From Sipunculus nudus (Eukaryota > Annelida > Sipuncula > Golfingiida > Sipunculidae), in the NCBI GenBank assembly GCA_026874595.1, contig CM049320.1, positions 54,027,070 through 54,091,069 on the forward strand: a stretch of DNA of 64,000 bases, given 5' to 3'. Position numbers and translations under genes: made by a program. Below the pieces are notes generated by a model. The model made no database searches. It saw nothing but the letters and a program-made list of their open reading frames with translations, and had not been told where the DNA came from. This document shows positions 1 through 12,094 of the stretch, piece by piece. How positions within the stretch are numbered: the first letter of the stretch is position 1; every line of letters starts with the position of its first letter.

Positions 1-249
1 CCAGGATTTAGGAAAAGGGGGGTCAAACCAAGGACTATGGAAAACCTAAAAAAAGGTCGCAAAATTGGTCTGAAACCCTCTAGAAAAATTGATTCAGCTG
101 GAAAAGGGGGTTCCAGACCTCCAGGACCCCACCCTGACTCTGCTTCTCCTTGTGCATGAATGAACCATGTAATATTGGTAGAATGAATGAATGGCAGATT
201 TCAAGTGAATTGTTTGATTTCTTTTGATGCTCTATATTTTCATTCACAG
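1..249 (+). other. Intron sequence upstream of first visible RhoGEF exon
   Basis: No coding signal. It ends in the acceptor 'tttcattcacag' directly before the exon at 250, so it is the 3' part of an intron whose upstream exons lie outside the window. Confidence 0.7.
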
Positions 250-512
250 GTTCACTGTGCAGTACCGGTACTTCTTCCAACCTATGATGACAAGAGTGTA
301 GGAACACAACATTTATGGGTGTGCAGTAGTGGGGATGACTCAAGCCGTGTCACAATTGTATCTCTCCACCATGAGAAACCACACGTAGTAGAATCGTTTG
401 AAGCTTGTGACGGAGATGTTTCACATGTAGAAGTAGTGCCAGGGTTTGCCACCACAGACAAGTCCATTGCTTTTGCTGCAGACACAATTTGGATGGTCAC
501 AACAAGGAACAG
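250..512 (+). CDS. ARHGEF10: RhoGEF exon a (internal)
   Basis: Acceptor 'cattcacag' and donor 'aacag|gtaata'. It starts in phase 0, ends after two codon bases (AG), and encodes the 'HLWVCSSGDDSSRVTIV' blade and the 'IWMVTTRN' end. Confidence 0.85.
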
Positions 513-3500
513 GTAATATATACTGTGGTGACCTTTTCTTTGGCAAGGGTTTCAAATTCACAATATTTGGGAATGGGGAAATTAAAACCTTTTGTGAATA
601 AGGTATTGCATCTACAAAGGTGATCAGTAATTTATTCTTTAGCCCCAATGGCATCTGAGGTGTGTTGTGCTGAAAGCGTCAATATTAGCACACATTTTAT
701 GTTACCCATAATTTAAAGATTGTTAGTATATATAATATCAATAGTTTTGTTTATCTGCCAACTTTTGTATAACTTTGAGTAATTGGAAAAATTTCTCTCA
801 GCTCCTAGCGCTAGTGTTAAGATTTTATGTATATGATAGGTATTTGATCAGTCCATAATTCAAGTTACTATATGGTTAGTTGCATAAATGAAACCTTTGT
901 GAAAGAATGAAGAAGGGAAAAGAGGGGAATGTTTAATCTCATGACTGTGAAGCCAGTCACAGTATATCAATAAATGTTATAGCAAAAAGGTGAGAATATT
1001 GCATGTGGATTGGACTCAGCAGCAAAAGACTCCTTAGTTCTAACCCCTATCACCTGTGTAGCTTTTGTATGGTTGGGAGGAACAGAGGGGCACACTGTTT
1101 TGTAACCATAGACATAGCTTTTGCTGCAGATGCAATACAGATGGTCACAACAAGAAACAGGTATTGTATACATGAATTAATGTTGCAGCGGGGGCAAGCA
1201 CTTACAAGATGATATATTTGATTACTTTGGGGATGATGTCAAACTCACGAGCTAAACACTCCTTAATGTTAATCCCCTCCCCATACATTGTGCAGTTGTG
1301 CAGTAGGGTGACCAGAGGGTCTTGGGGGAGGGGGCATGTGAGATGAAGGGTTTTCTGTCAGAGACACTTCTGCATGCACTGCCAGCAGAAAATTTTTCTG
1401 TCTTGAAATACAAAATTCCTCTTAAGGTATGCTTTCAGTGAGGTAAAACAAAAATCATTTGTGCATATAGTTGTTAAATTTTCAAGTATCATTGTGATTT
1501 TGTCTACTTGAACCTCTCTTGTTAAACAAAAACATGACACATACATGTCAGCTTGTCCCAGTCTCATCTTAACAAAACACACTAAAAATCAATAAAATTG
1601 TTGTAATTTGTTTTAGACATTTCTCAAATAAACAATATTTAGATGAATAGCATTGTACTATGTATTGTGATTAACTATGCATTTTGTTAAACAGGGTTTT
1701 AATATTTCGAGCGGCTGATACAGAACACAGGAAACCAGCATTAGGGTTCACGGCACCAGGAAGGGTCACGTCCATACGGTACCTCGACGGCAGGATTTAC
1801 ATGGGCCTCTTCAGAGGAGCTCTTTTGATTTATGCAAGAGACAATGGTAAGTTGAGGTTCAAGATAAAATTCAAAATTATATTATACTGAAGTTAAAATT
1901 GTTAAAAGTCTAAGGTTGTGGAACAAGAGTCTTTATAAACTTCAGAAAAAATGACTCATTATGGTAATTTTAAGTTGAGAAAGTTTAAAGTTTGAGGTTA
2001 GATACAATTGGTGAAAGGAAACTTGATTTTGGTGAATATGTTAAAAGTTAACAGTATGACTGAAACTATCTTTGTAAAATTGAATACATGACTAGTTTTA
2101 TAGTGTAATTGTTATAAATCTACAAACCCCCAAACACCTGCTGTAAGGCCAAAAAAAAGGTATGGTTTTCAGGCACCGCCCACATCGATTTTAACCCCCT
2201 GCATCAAATATTTTTTTATATTGATTTTCTTCTTTCAAGAAGATGAAATAATACCATTTTGGTAATATTTTCTTTGTTATCTAGTGTTTTTACTTGTTTT
2301 GCAAAATAGTTTTGTTATTATCATGCTTTTCCCTGATAATATGACATTTTCATCGAATCATACAAAAAAAAGTTTTAAAAAAATTGCCTGTCTTCACTGA
2401 TTTCTGAAAAAAACTGTCTGCGAGCCATACCTTTTTTTTGCCTAATCTGTCTGCACAAAAAAGTGGGACTCGGTGAACAAGTGGTCAGTATTGATTTATA
2501 GCTGCTGTTATATGTTATGTACTGGTTACATTTTTAGATGGTATGTGGGTTCTTGATGACCCATTGAGAGTTGACCTTGGTATGGGACCTGTGAACTACC
2601 TGCTTCCTATAGAACATCACATCTGGGCAGCCTGTGGACATGAAGTACTCAAAACCCAAGTCACTACAAACATAGATGATGTTGGCAAGGACCATGTAGA
2701 CCTTGTAAGAACATTCTAAATTTATTTGAAAATAAGTAAAGCTGTGAATCTTTAGAGGTTGTTGCTTTACATTAGCATTTTCCAAATTCTTGCAATTTTG
2801 GGAAATAACCCAATAATTGAGACATACCTGAAATATATTTTTCTACCTTTATGATTTTTCTAAAAAGAAATTTAAGAAGGATTGATGAACATGAGTGATA
2901 ATTATACCATTTTATAATCAACGTAATTGGTAATATGGCCTTTTGATAAATGTAGTGAAAAAGTCGTATTCTGAGTGACAGGACCTACAAAAGGAAATTT
3001 ATGATTTCATGTAAGCGTTCAAGGTTCTACTTGTACAACACAGGGTAATATTTTTTAATAACACTTTAAGGTTATCCAGAAAATTAAATGTAGCCACGAT
3101 AAAATGGCATTGGTAGATGTGTATGCAGTTACTTTAAAAAAAAAAATTGTGAAATAAAGAAATGAATATTTTCATGATAAAAATGATTATGTAATTTACA
3201 GGTTCGCCACCAGGTGGCAGGAGAGGTAAGCTGTGTGGTGAAGGCAGGTGCTGGCTTGCTGATGTCATTTGCTGGGCAGCCTGACATAGCAGTATACCAG
3301 CTTGAAGACTTTGAACATCTTCAGACAGTCTCAGTTGCTGCTGCAGTCAATAAAGTACTACCAGGTACATATTTATTGGCTTGGATGACCTTTTTTGACT
3401 GATCTTTCTTCATTCCTCTTGTGAGCAATTGGCCATAAGGAGCCAGTGCACATTCAGTAAACACGAAGGTGTTATAATTTATCATTCATTTATTTCTTTG

Positions 3501-5280
3501 AAAGTTCTTATAGAAAAATAAAGTTAAGTCAAAGTAACCTATATTTTGCCAGTAAGGTGTTGAATCTGCATCTTAAATGACAGACTTTTTCCCCAGCAGC
3601 AGGTGTCATCGACAAGGGCCATAGCATCTTTCCATCCATCCATCACAAATATGATGTTAACTAATAAAAAAATAATTAAGGCACAGTCACCAAACTGGCA
3701 GCATAAAGTATTTGATTAATAATAGAACACTGGTTGTTTTAGATCTTTCAGTTATCGAATATATTTTTATAACCAATATCTACCACTAGTATATATCAAT
3801 CCTTAACATGTTTTAGTTGTTCATATTCAAATGAACTGATTGTAATTCTAGGATTAAAGAATGGTTTCAGGGATCATCCTTTTTTTTTTCTTTGATATTT
3901 TATAATTTTTAATAATCTTACTGTGTGCTTTCTTTGTCAGATCCACAGGGTGAGCCAACATATGTCACTACTCTGTTAGCCAGCAGAGGTCTTCTTTGGA
4001 TCGGGACTAACGTGGGCTGCATCTTAAGTCTGGGTCTTCCCCGCCTTGAAGGAATCCCCAAAATCAAAGGGAGGCCGTCAGTCTCATACCACGCTCACCT
4101 GGGCCCAGTCAGGTTTATTGTTCCAATATACTGCCATCCAACGGCATTGTTCACTGACACTGATTGTGTAAGTGACCCTGCAGATCAAATCCCAAAGGCT
4201 GAAGGGAATGTGCAATTAAGCTCCAGTCAGAAAACCCATGAGGTTAAAAATGATGGCAAGGATGAGTTAGGTTTGAAATCTCAGTCCTCAGAAGGTCAGG
4301 TGAATAGTGATGAGGTTTTCTCTGCAGCGAGACAGCTACTACCTACTGGTGGTGAACAATGCTCCACGAGTACCCCAGATCTTCGTTTCACAGGAAACCC
4401 ACAAATAAAGGAAGATGTCCGGGACATTTACCATGATTTGATGCAGAACTCTGAGGGCATTTATGAACAGGAAGTCTTTGGAGTTAAAGTAAAGAAGAAA
4501 CTTCTAACTTTCAAGGAAAAATGGAAGGAAACAGTTTCAGATCGAATAATACAGAAGAAAGAATCGTTTAACCGAAAAGCCAATCGGAGTATGCCACCAA
4601 TGAAAATCAAAAGGTCAAAGAAGGGGTCAGTCAAAGATGATGCCATAGAAACCGTGCCAGAAGTTATTTATGGTAATTTAAGTCAAGGAAGGGAAAGTAC
4701 AGAAAGTGACATAACGGGGAATAGGTCGTCTTTGGAAGACAAAGATAATTCATTGAATCATTCCCCCTTTGAAACACATGATCATACTCCTAACAGGTCT
4801 TCCCTTGATGACAAAGAAAGTCCATGCAATCAGTCGTCTATAGAAGACAAGGACAACTCTATACCGTTAGATCAAAGTCAATCCAATGTTACAGAGACTT
4901 CAGAGGTTCAGAATACGCCAGTTAAAAAGGACAAACCATCTTTGCCAAAAAAGCCAAGAATATTTCGTGGCAAAGATGACAGTGATGAAACTGCCAATGA
5001 TATGGTGATTTCTAGCCCTATACCATCTGCTTCTGTTAGTGTATCTAATAATCAACAGAGTGGGTTTGTCACAGTTACATCGGGGACGGAGTCTGAAGGA
5101 CACAGTGGGAGTCTTTCCCCAAGTAGTACTGCAAAGCGGTCCCATGTTCCCAAGCACCAAGGTAGTCAGAGTGTTGTCATGGTAACAGGGGGTGAAGGTC
5201 ACATAAACTGGCATGAGAAAACAGCAAGAGACTGTCAGTATGAAGATGTGTGTTTGCTACTGTGGCTTTGCCCAGAATAG
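250..5280 (+). CDS. ARHGEF10: ARHGEF10-type Rho guanine nucleotide exchange factor, C-terminal part (5 exons)
   Basis: Joining 250-512, 1695-1846, 2538-2704, 3202-3364 and 3941-5280 gives 2085 nt, an uninterrupted 694-residue C-terminal part plus TAG; all junctions are GT/AG and in phase. The N-terminal part, including the DH-PH exchange domain that activates Rho-type GTPases, is outside the window. Residues 1 to about 310 form the WD40-like beta-propeller region typical of ARHGEF10/10L/17: blades are marked by 'LWVCSSGDD', 'IYMGLFRGALLIYAR' and 'LLWIGTNVG', and the segment 'LPRLEGIPKIKGR' followed by 'VSYHAHLGPVRFIV' matches the ARHGEF10/10L signature best. About 340 Ser/Asp/Lys-rich, presumably disordered residues follow, with repeated 'SSLEDKDNS'-like units near 4720-4875. 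The C-terminus has 'VVMVTGGEGHINW', a last strand found in this family. It is cytosolic by family knowledge. Assignment to ARHGEF10 rather than ARHGEF17 is my reading of motifs, not an alignment. Confidence 0.88.
1090..1161 (+). pseudogene. Diverged partial copy of RhoGEF exon a inside the following intron
   Basis: The segment reads 'IAFAADAIQMVTTRNR' with a following 'gtattg', nearly matching the 3' end of exon a ('IAFAADTIWMVTTRNR', ending 512). Similarity stops upstream, the Trp is replaced by Gln, and no good acceptor is seen, so it looks like a duplicated exon remnant rather than a used exon. Confidence 0.6.
1695..1846 (+). CDS. ARHGEF10: RhoGEF exon b
   Basis: Acceptor 'gttaaacag', donor 'caatg|gtaagt'. 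The join to the previous exon completes AGG (Arg) and gives 'RNRVLIFRAADTEH'; it ends with one base of a codon. Confidence 0.87.
2144..2445. mobile_element. Short TIR element (MITE) in a RhoGEF intron
   Basis: Terminal inverted repeats: left 'taaggccaaaaaaaaggtat', right end (reverse complement) 'ttaggcaaaaaaaaggtatg'. Element of about 300 bp without coding capacity, AT-rich inside, lying wholly in the intron between 1846 and 2538. Superfamily not determined; a TA/TAA target duplication is possible. Confidence 0.6.
2538..2704 (+). CDS. ARHGEF10: RhoGEF exon c
   Basis: Acceptor 'catttttag', donor 'cctt|gtaaga'. It completes GAT (Asp) and reads 'DGMWVLDDPLRVDLG', then 'HHIWAACGHEVLK'; it ends in phase 0. 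Confidence 0.87.
3202..3364 (+). CDS. ARHGEF10: RhoGEF exon d
   Basis: Acceptor 'aatttacag', donor 'ccag|gtacat'. It reads 'VRHQVAGEVSCVVKAGAG' through 'AAVNKVLP' and ends with one base of a codon. Confidence 0.86.
3941..5280 (+). CDS. ARHGEF10: RhoGEF terminal coding exon
   Basis: Acceptor 'tctttgtcag'. The split codon gives GAT, and the exon stays open for 446 residues to TAG at 5278-5280. Its length, disordered composition and lack of further donors fit a last coding exon. Confidence 0.9.
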
Positions 5281-6620
5281 GGGGATTTGTATATATATAT
5301 ATACCAAGAAGAAATTATTTCTCATATGCCTGCATTTGTCTTATCACTGTAACAACCCTTCTCATTAGACATCTCTCTTTGTTCATTCCTCATCTCACCA
5401 GACCGCTGTCACATCACCTTAAGTTTTTTAGTAATAGACACATACATGCCAAATTAAACTATTAACCGAACATAAGCGAAAGAATCAGTTTTAATCATTT
5501 TAAAAGTGTTTCACCTTAAATCAGTCTCATTTTCCCTGGGAAGTGTTAAATGGATATCCGGACCAGCATTGGCAGTAACATATTACAGGGATCAAGCTTT
5601 TCAGGCTGACCTAGTTGAGTATTTGAAGAATACAAATGTCTGCAAAGCTTAATTTTGATCTTAATATCTTCTAATATAATATATATGATGGACAGTCCTT
5701 CCATTTGATTGTCAGTATCACTGGCATATTTCTACCTGTAACAGATGTACAAAATATGATTTCACGTGCTCATCTTGATAAGCCTCTACCTGATTCTCCA
5801 CAGAAGTAAATCATTTAATCATTTAGAGATTAATTCAGGAAAATACAGTTTGTAAGTAACGTGAAAAGATCGACTCACAAGTAGTAAGGATTTAGAGTCA
5901 TAGGGGATAAAATGTTTTATATGTTCGACATTTGGTAATCAGTAATTGCAATTAGGTTTTACTAGTTCTGGGAACCGTTGACAATTAGATAAGAAATGGG
6001 AGCCCTTCCTTCATAATTTCTGTAATAACTGTGGCAAATACCTCTTGCCAGACTTGTGATTCTTAAGAATATTGTTAGAAAGACATTAATATGTTGGGTC
6101 AGTATTACAATATATGAATGAAGAGTTGTTTATAGATATTTTTGTAATATGATGTAGTCAGAATGTTGCTCAAGCTGTGGCCATTAATAAGGAAGTTATA
6201 AAATATATTTTTAACACAAAACTATATAAAATAATATAATACTCAAGTGTCACGCAGACGTTTTGTCTCTGTATAATCATGAAGGTATTTGTATGTTTGT
6301 ATACGTGGAAATAATGCAAAAAATGTAAACAAGGTGGTTAATTTGTAAAATATTAAAATAACTTTCTAAAATGTCAGAAGAAATTAAAAAATTTGGTTCA
6401 GTATTGTAAATATTCATATATGTTTGAATTTTGATTTAGAGCTAGGTCAGGATTACTGGCATATTATTTGCTCGGACCACTATTGGAGGCATGAACAACT
6501 ACCCCATTCTACTTTTTCTTATACTTCACACAAATGTTCATTAAACAGCGTACTGCTAAAATGTCCTTGTGTTTTATAAAAACTTACTTTTTGTCTTAAC
6601 ATTCAAGCAGTGATACCACT
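5281..6620 (+). other. Probable 3' UTR of the RhoGEF gene
   Basis: Non-coding AT-rich sequence downstream of the stop. No canonical AATAAA was found; variant ATTAAA hexamers occur near 6352, 6383 and 6540, so the cleavage site is uncertain. A short (TA)n run sits at 5290-5303. Confidence 0.4.
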
Positions 6621-7517
6621 CTGTAGTCTCTGCTTGTATGTGGCATTCCATACAGGCTTGCTAAATTTTTTTAGGGATATTTTTTTTTCATATTATATAT
6701 TGTTTTCATTTAATTTCAAAATACAAGAACGTCATTAGTGCTCTAATTAATTGTAATTAAATATGTTCCTTAATGAACAGTATTGTAAATCCTTAAGACA
6801 GTAATGTAAAGTGCAATCCATAACGACCAGGAAAGTCAACAGATGAGGTGCAAAACTGATGACACATTCAATGTATTTCATTTATCATTTATGCTTGTTA
6901 TGAACACTATGCAAATAGTTGTAATGGAGTATTACTTCCATGAAATTTTTTTTAACGGACACGTTTACAAATGCTCTCATAAAATTTTCTGAAGAAGGTC
7001 ACACAACAATGTCAGAAGAATATTGTTTTCAAAGATAAAATTGATATTTTTGTACAGTTGTATAGTAAAAAAAGATACAATATGTCAAAGTATTTGTGCT
7101 CAATGTGAATGAGAAGCTGTGAATAGACGAATGGGTTGGCATTGAGACTGACAGGGCCGTGCGTTTTGAAATCAGTTGTCCCCCAAACAATCCACCATAC
7201 CATTGCATCGATATCACTTTGGAGAGGTGTCTCCTATTTTACTCACATGACGAGTATCGTTTGAAAGTGAAAAAAAAATTATTTAGCCAATTTCGTTTAT
7301 GACACGGCACTCCAAAAATTAGACAGCAGATTGAGAAATAAATTTCTATTCTCTTGACATCTCATAGACGCAGTCGTTTTCCAAACGACCTCATTCTATC
7401 ATTAGGTGGCAGGTATATCAGTTAGAGTGACTCCCATGAGTCACATTTCTGTTGTTGTGTGATATTGTGTAATTAATTGCTACATAACCCCGGCTGCCAA
7501 GAAGTAAATTTGGAATC

Positions 7518-7539
7518 GGGGGGGGGGGGGGGGGGGGGG
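7518..7539 (+). repeat. Poly-G run of 22 nt
   Basis: Uninterrupted G homopolymer, a potential G-quadruplex and an assembly-sensitive site. Confidence 0.95.
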
Positions 7540-8024
7540 ATAATGGATGGAAGCCCTTGGTTCATCATCTTATAATCCTAACTATCGAATTAATATCAAG
7601 GTTGAAGTTGTGGGGGATACGGCTGACGCGTGTACTGACGTTTGAACCCAAGGACTCGCCAGTCAGTTCATACATTGTTAAAACTCTGTCACATTAAGAC
7701 TCATTACATGGTTGCAAGGCCGTTTTCAGACGTCTTGTTTATTTTTATAATTGTTATACTTTCAGCTGACCAAGTCATCTGAGCTATAGTGATCATCATT
7801 TGTCCAGTCGTCCATTTAAGCAATTTAAACCACACGACTATCTCTGTTTTTTTTTTTTTTTTTGCTTTTCTTCTACCATGTCCCATTTTAAACTGAATTT
7901 TTTAAAATTTGATTTAATAAAAATATTTAATTTCATTTTTGAACAAGAAAGACACAGTAGAGGAAAATAAAAACTACTTATTTTTGTCAACTTAAAAGTT
8001 TCTTACTGTTACTGGGTGCTTAAA

Positions 8025-8028
<4 letters not shown>

Positions 8029-8081
<53 letters not shown>
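8029..8081. repeat. (TA)n microsatellite
   Basis: Perfect TA dinucleotide tract of about 26 units. Confidence 0.95.
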
Positions 8082-8084
<3 letters not shown>

Positions 8085-11000
8085 GGATCTATTATGGTTT
8101 TAAAACCACGTTTGGGTTGATTTTAGGTATAGGGATTTTTTGCCAATCCTGCAACCTTAAACCAACAAAGGTTACTGTTACTATCACTGAATATTTGTAT
8201 CGTCTATTCCATTACTGTCTATTACCAAGTCTGCATCTCGGCTCTGATCATCTAATGGCACAAGAAAGATGGGCATGTATGGATAAAACAAAACTGAGGC
8301 TTACCTCTTGCACTCGTGTTGTTGATATAAATTAGTCAAGTTGCTAAAACTATTACTTTGTAATAGTCACAGGTCTCATATAAATATATTTAACTGATTC
8401 AAGATAATAATTCAAATTTTTAGTGCTTGTCTCTAGGTAATCTGAATTACATATTCACCTGTGACGAATAATTATGAATTATGTTATTTAACATACATCA
8501 GATTGACCATAGCTGGACAAAATAATTCAGACAAATCGCTTGGACATATATTTTGTTATTTTCAGAGGATTAACTCGGTGGCACAAAGGCTCATACTGTA
8601 TACACATTATAATAAATTTTAATGATCAATGATTTGTCACAAAGAAGAAATTATCAGTTTGAAACATCACTACATTCAGTATAGATTCACGCAGTGTATA
8701 AATTCAAGTTTTTAAATTTTTTAAAACCATTCATCAACTGTACCTGAGTTTCTACTTTTTGCTGTAAAATGAAACTATAACAGATCTAGTTCAATAAAAT
8801 TGAGAAACCGCTTGTGTGGAAAAACGTAAAGCACTACCACATAAGACATTTTTACATGAAAACCTGATAATATAACTTTAAATTAAAAATCATAAATACA
8901 TGTTTTACATGCCATTGTGGCAAGATGTTCTAATTTACACCTGAATGCCAGTAACTAATCTGGCGCAAAAAAAATGGACTAGATATGCATGAGTATTGCC
9001 TTAATTTTCTCATCTATAGGGTATAAATTGAAACATGTCTGACACACCAGGAGAATTTTGTTTGAGTTGGTATTCCATTTGCCTAGAGTTCTGTATATCT
9101 GGCATGGTGACAACATTTCGCCTCAAATTGCCTGTTCAGCACCAGTTGCTTTAGAGCCCTATTCCCGGCATGTTAAGCCCGGTTTGGTTGAGTTTTATTA
9201 GTGGGCATATTGGGGAAAAAATTAGACCAGTTGCTTAAAAGATTTTACCTGACATGGTAGCCCCTTTCCCTGGAGTATTTTGTTGTTTGCAAGGTTGTCC
9301 ATTTGCTGTTAGCAACCGTGTTGTCTGGCATAGTAGCAACTTTGGCCTAGCTAAATTTGTGTTTGGTATTGCAGCATATTTGCCTTGCGGGTTTTGCATA
9401 TTGCACGTTTTGTCTAGGGAGTTCTTGGTTTTGGAAGGGTACAATCCGTTACTAGAGAATGTTGTATCTTGTATGGTGGCGCCACACACCTAAAATTGCA
9501 TCAAGCATGTTATATATATCTAGCCTTAAAAGAGTCAACCAGCACAAATAAATCCCTATCCATCACTTTAAGCAAAAGTAGACAGATCAGTTATAATTGG
9601 CAGTGCTCTTTTTGAAGTTTAGCATTTGTTTAATATCCTGTCAGTGACAGATTATGTTAATAGTTGAGCAACAAGTGCAAACACCATTTACATACCAAAA
9701 AAGTAAATTAATAAATAAATGAATAAAGTAAAAAAAAATGTTGACTAAGATTTCATGTTTACAAGCTATATTGCATTTGAGGGTAATCTTAATATTACCC
9801 TATAAGTAACAAAGCACCTACACTGCTTTTCTTACAAAAATAGATATTCAACCACGGATACCGGATAATAATTTTTATCCGTATGGTATAAATCTGTTAA
9901 ATACAAATTAAGAGCTGTTACACATAATTGAAATAAAAAGAGTTTATTAAGGATAAAGTTATAATAATAATAATATTAATAATAATAATAACAATGAAAA
10001 AAAAACAATAATAGTACAGTAATTATTTAAATAGTAAAATCTTGAATAATGACAGGGAAAGATTCCAGAAAGTATTTAGTATTTTTCAAATAAACTTATG
10101 AATGTGTTATTAATCCTGATATTTAATATAAATATCATATTTATATATACATATACATGTTCTGTTATAAACAACTTTTATAATAAAACGTGGGCAACAC
10201 TACTTAAAGTTTTAGCTCAACAGGGCACAGGAGAGGGCGATACATGTAGCCTTGAGTTTTCCTGTAGTGTTAAAACAACAAAGAGGTCGTGGAAAAAATC
10301 TGGTAGTATATGTTGAAGTTCGCCCGTTATTATTAAAGCTGATTTCACAGTGAGTGAGGAATCTCGCTGTGCTACTTGATCATTTGTCTTAATTTGAGCC
10401 CAGTGAACAGGCTTGATTTCGGCCAGTCGGAGAATAAAATAAATACCGTGCAAATTGCGAGGCAAGATAGGGCAAAAAAAACTGCATATGAAAAAGCTTA
10501 CCCCCGAGGGTTATGCGTATACTTAATAAACTGATGGTACAGTGTGCGATAAAGTATTGGTATTAGTAGAACGGTACAAATAGAATGGGCACGTTTCGAC
10601 CAGGTGGGGTCTCGAATGAATACCGTCCAAGTTTTGAGGCCAGACAAGGCAGAGAAAAAATACTGTTCGTCAAATTTTATGGTGGTTGGTTTTACGTCCA
10701 AATGATTGTTAGTTTTCTGGGTTTGCCAAATATTGGGGACCTTAGTTACGCCTTGTTTAATTTTCTTCGTGTGCAACGGGTAAAAAGCGCCTAAAATGCG
10801 CCCTCATAAAATTCTGTGAGAGGTGTCCTTCATTAATCCTTTGTCAACTTTATTTTATTATGTGAATTTCAAAACTTAGATGAATTGTTTAATTATTTTA
10901 CTACCTAGCAAGGGACGATGGTTGTCGGTAACTTTTATATTTGATTATGCGCAAATGTATCTATGAGTTATTTTTCTGTAAAAATGCATTTATATGTTGC

Positions 11001-12018
11001 AGGTACAGGAAAGACATATCGTAAGGACAGATACTGCTATTATTTTACGGATGTGTTTCTGGGTGCAGTAGCCGAGTAATAGATCAATAAGTCATTGGTA
11101 TGAATATGTCTTTAGGGACCTCATATGACTCATGGTAATATGATAACCCAAGATAAGAAAATTGCTAAAGCCTGCATCGGGCATGACCGAGGCCACATGA
11201 TAATAATATGTCTGTATGGGGCCCTCAGGCCCACAATAATAAGCGTAAAAGTAATAGGAATGTTGTGAGATCTGATGATTAAAATTATATAACTATAATG
11301 CATGTCAATAAGAAAGGTATTGATGATAATAATAAGCCCCATGATAATAAGAAATATGAGCGGAGGGAACTAGAGGGACATGTCAGATTATTATACATAA
11401 AAGTTAGTATGATAAAATGGAACTTGATTAGTGTAATTAAATAATGAATATTGACAATTGTTTATGTCATACAGCAGTTATTTTATTTGCTTTTGTTCCG
11501 TGTAAAAACATTAAATCTTCATTTTTCAGAGCCGGCGTTTGTAAAATTTAAGATTTGTTGTGGTCTACAGAAAATGGATATTTGTTTTGAGTACTAAGGC
11601 CTGAAAAAGGAGGCTTTTGTATAATGTAGTCTCGTTTATGATCCGTCAACATTTGGGACAAGGTTGTTTATAATTCCCTATAAGAAACATAAGTATACTT
11701 AATCCTCGATGCCCAAAATCTACTGGCCAGGTAGTTTCTTTCATCTTCAAATGTGTCTGAATAACCTGTCAAAAACGTGCGCTTAATGTACCATCATTAA
11801 TATTAAAAGCATTCAGATTGAAGTATATTTAGTGTGCACAAATCCAAAGATTCATTGTAAATTATATCGGACTGTGGTTAATATATCTTACACATTTACA
11901 GTGGCCGCAAGATTTTCACTTTTTTTTCTGTGAAAGGTTGTGTTTACATAGTCTTGAAATATCCAAACGCGGAGGACGCAAACGTCTTAAGAGAAGTATA
12001 TATTCTGATAACGACTCT

Positions 12019-12024
12019 CTACCG

Positions 12025-12088
<64 letters not shown>

Positions 12089-12094
12089 CGGTAG
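12019..12094. repeat. Perfect palindrome around a (TA)n tract
   Basis: The arms 'ctaccgttaa' and 'ttaacggtag' are exact reverse complements flanking an uninterrupted TA run, so the whole 76 nt is self-complementary and could form a hairpin or cruciform. Confidence 0.85.

Noticed and set aside
5250-5465. 71-codon ORF overlapping the RhoGEF stop
   Set aside because: It lies in the 3' UTR in another frame and includes a (TA)n translation.
9235-9493. Overlapping ORFs on both strands
   Set aside because: The region is a degenerate tandem-like repeat of 'ggcatggtgacaac'-type phrases; neither translation looks like a protein.
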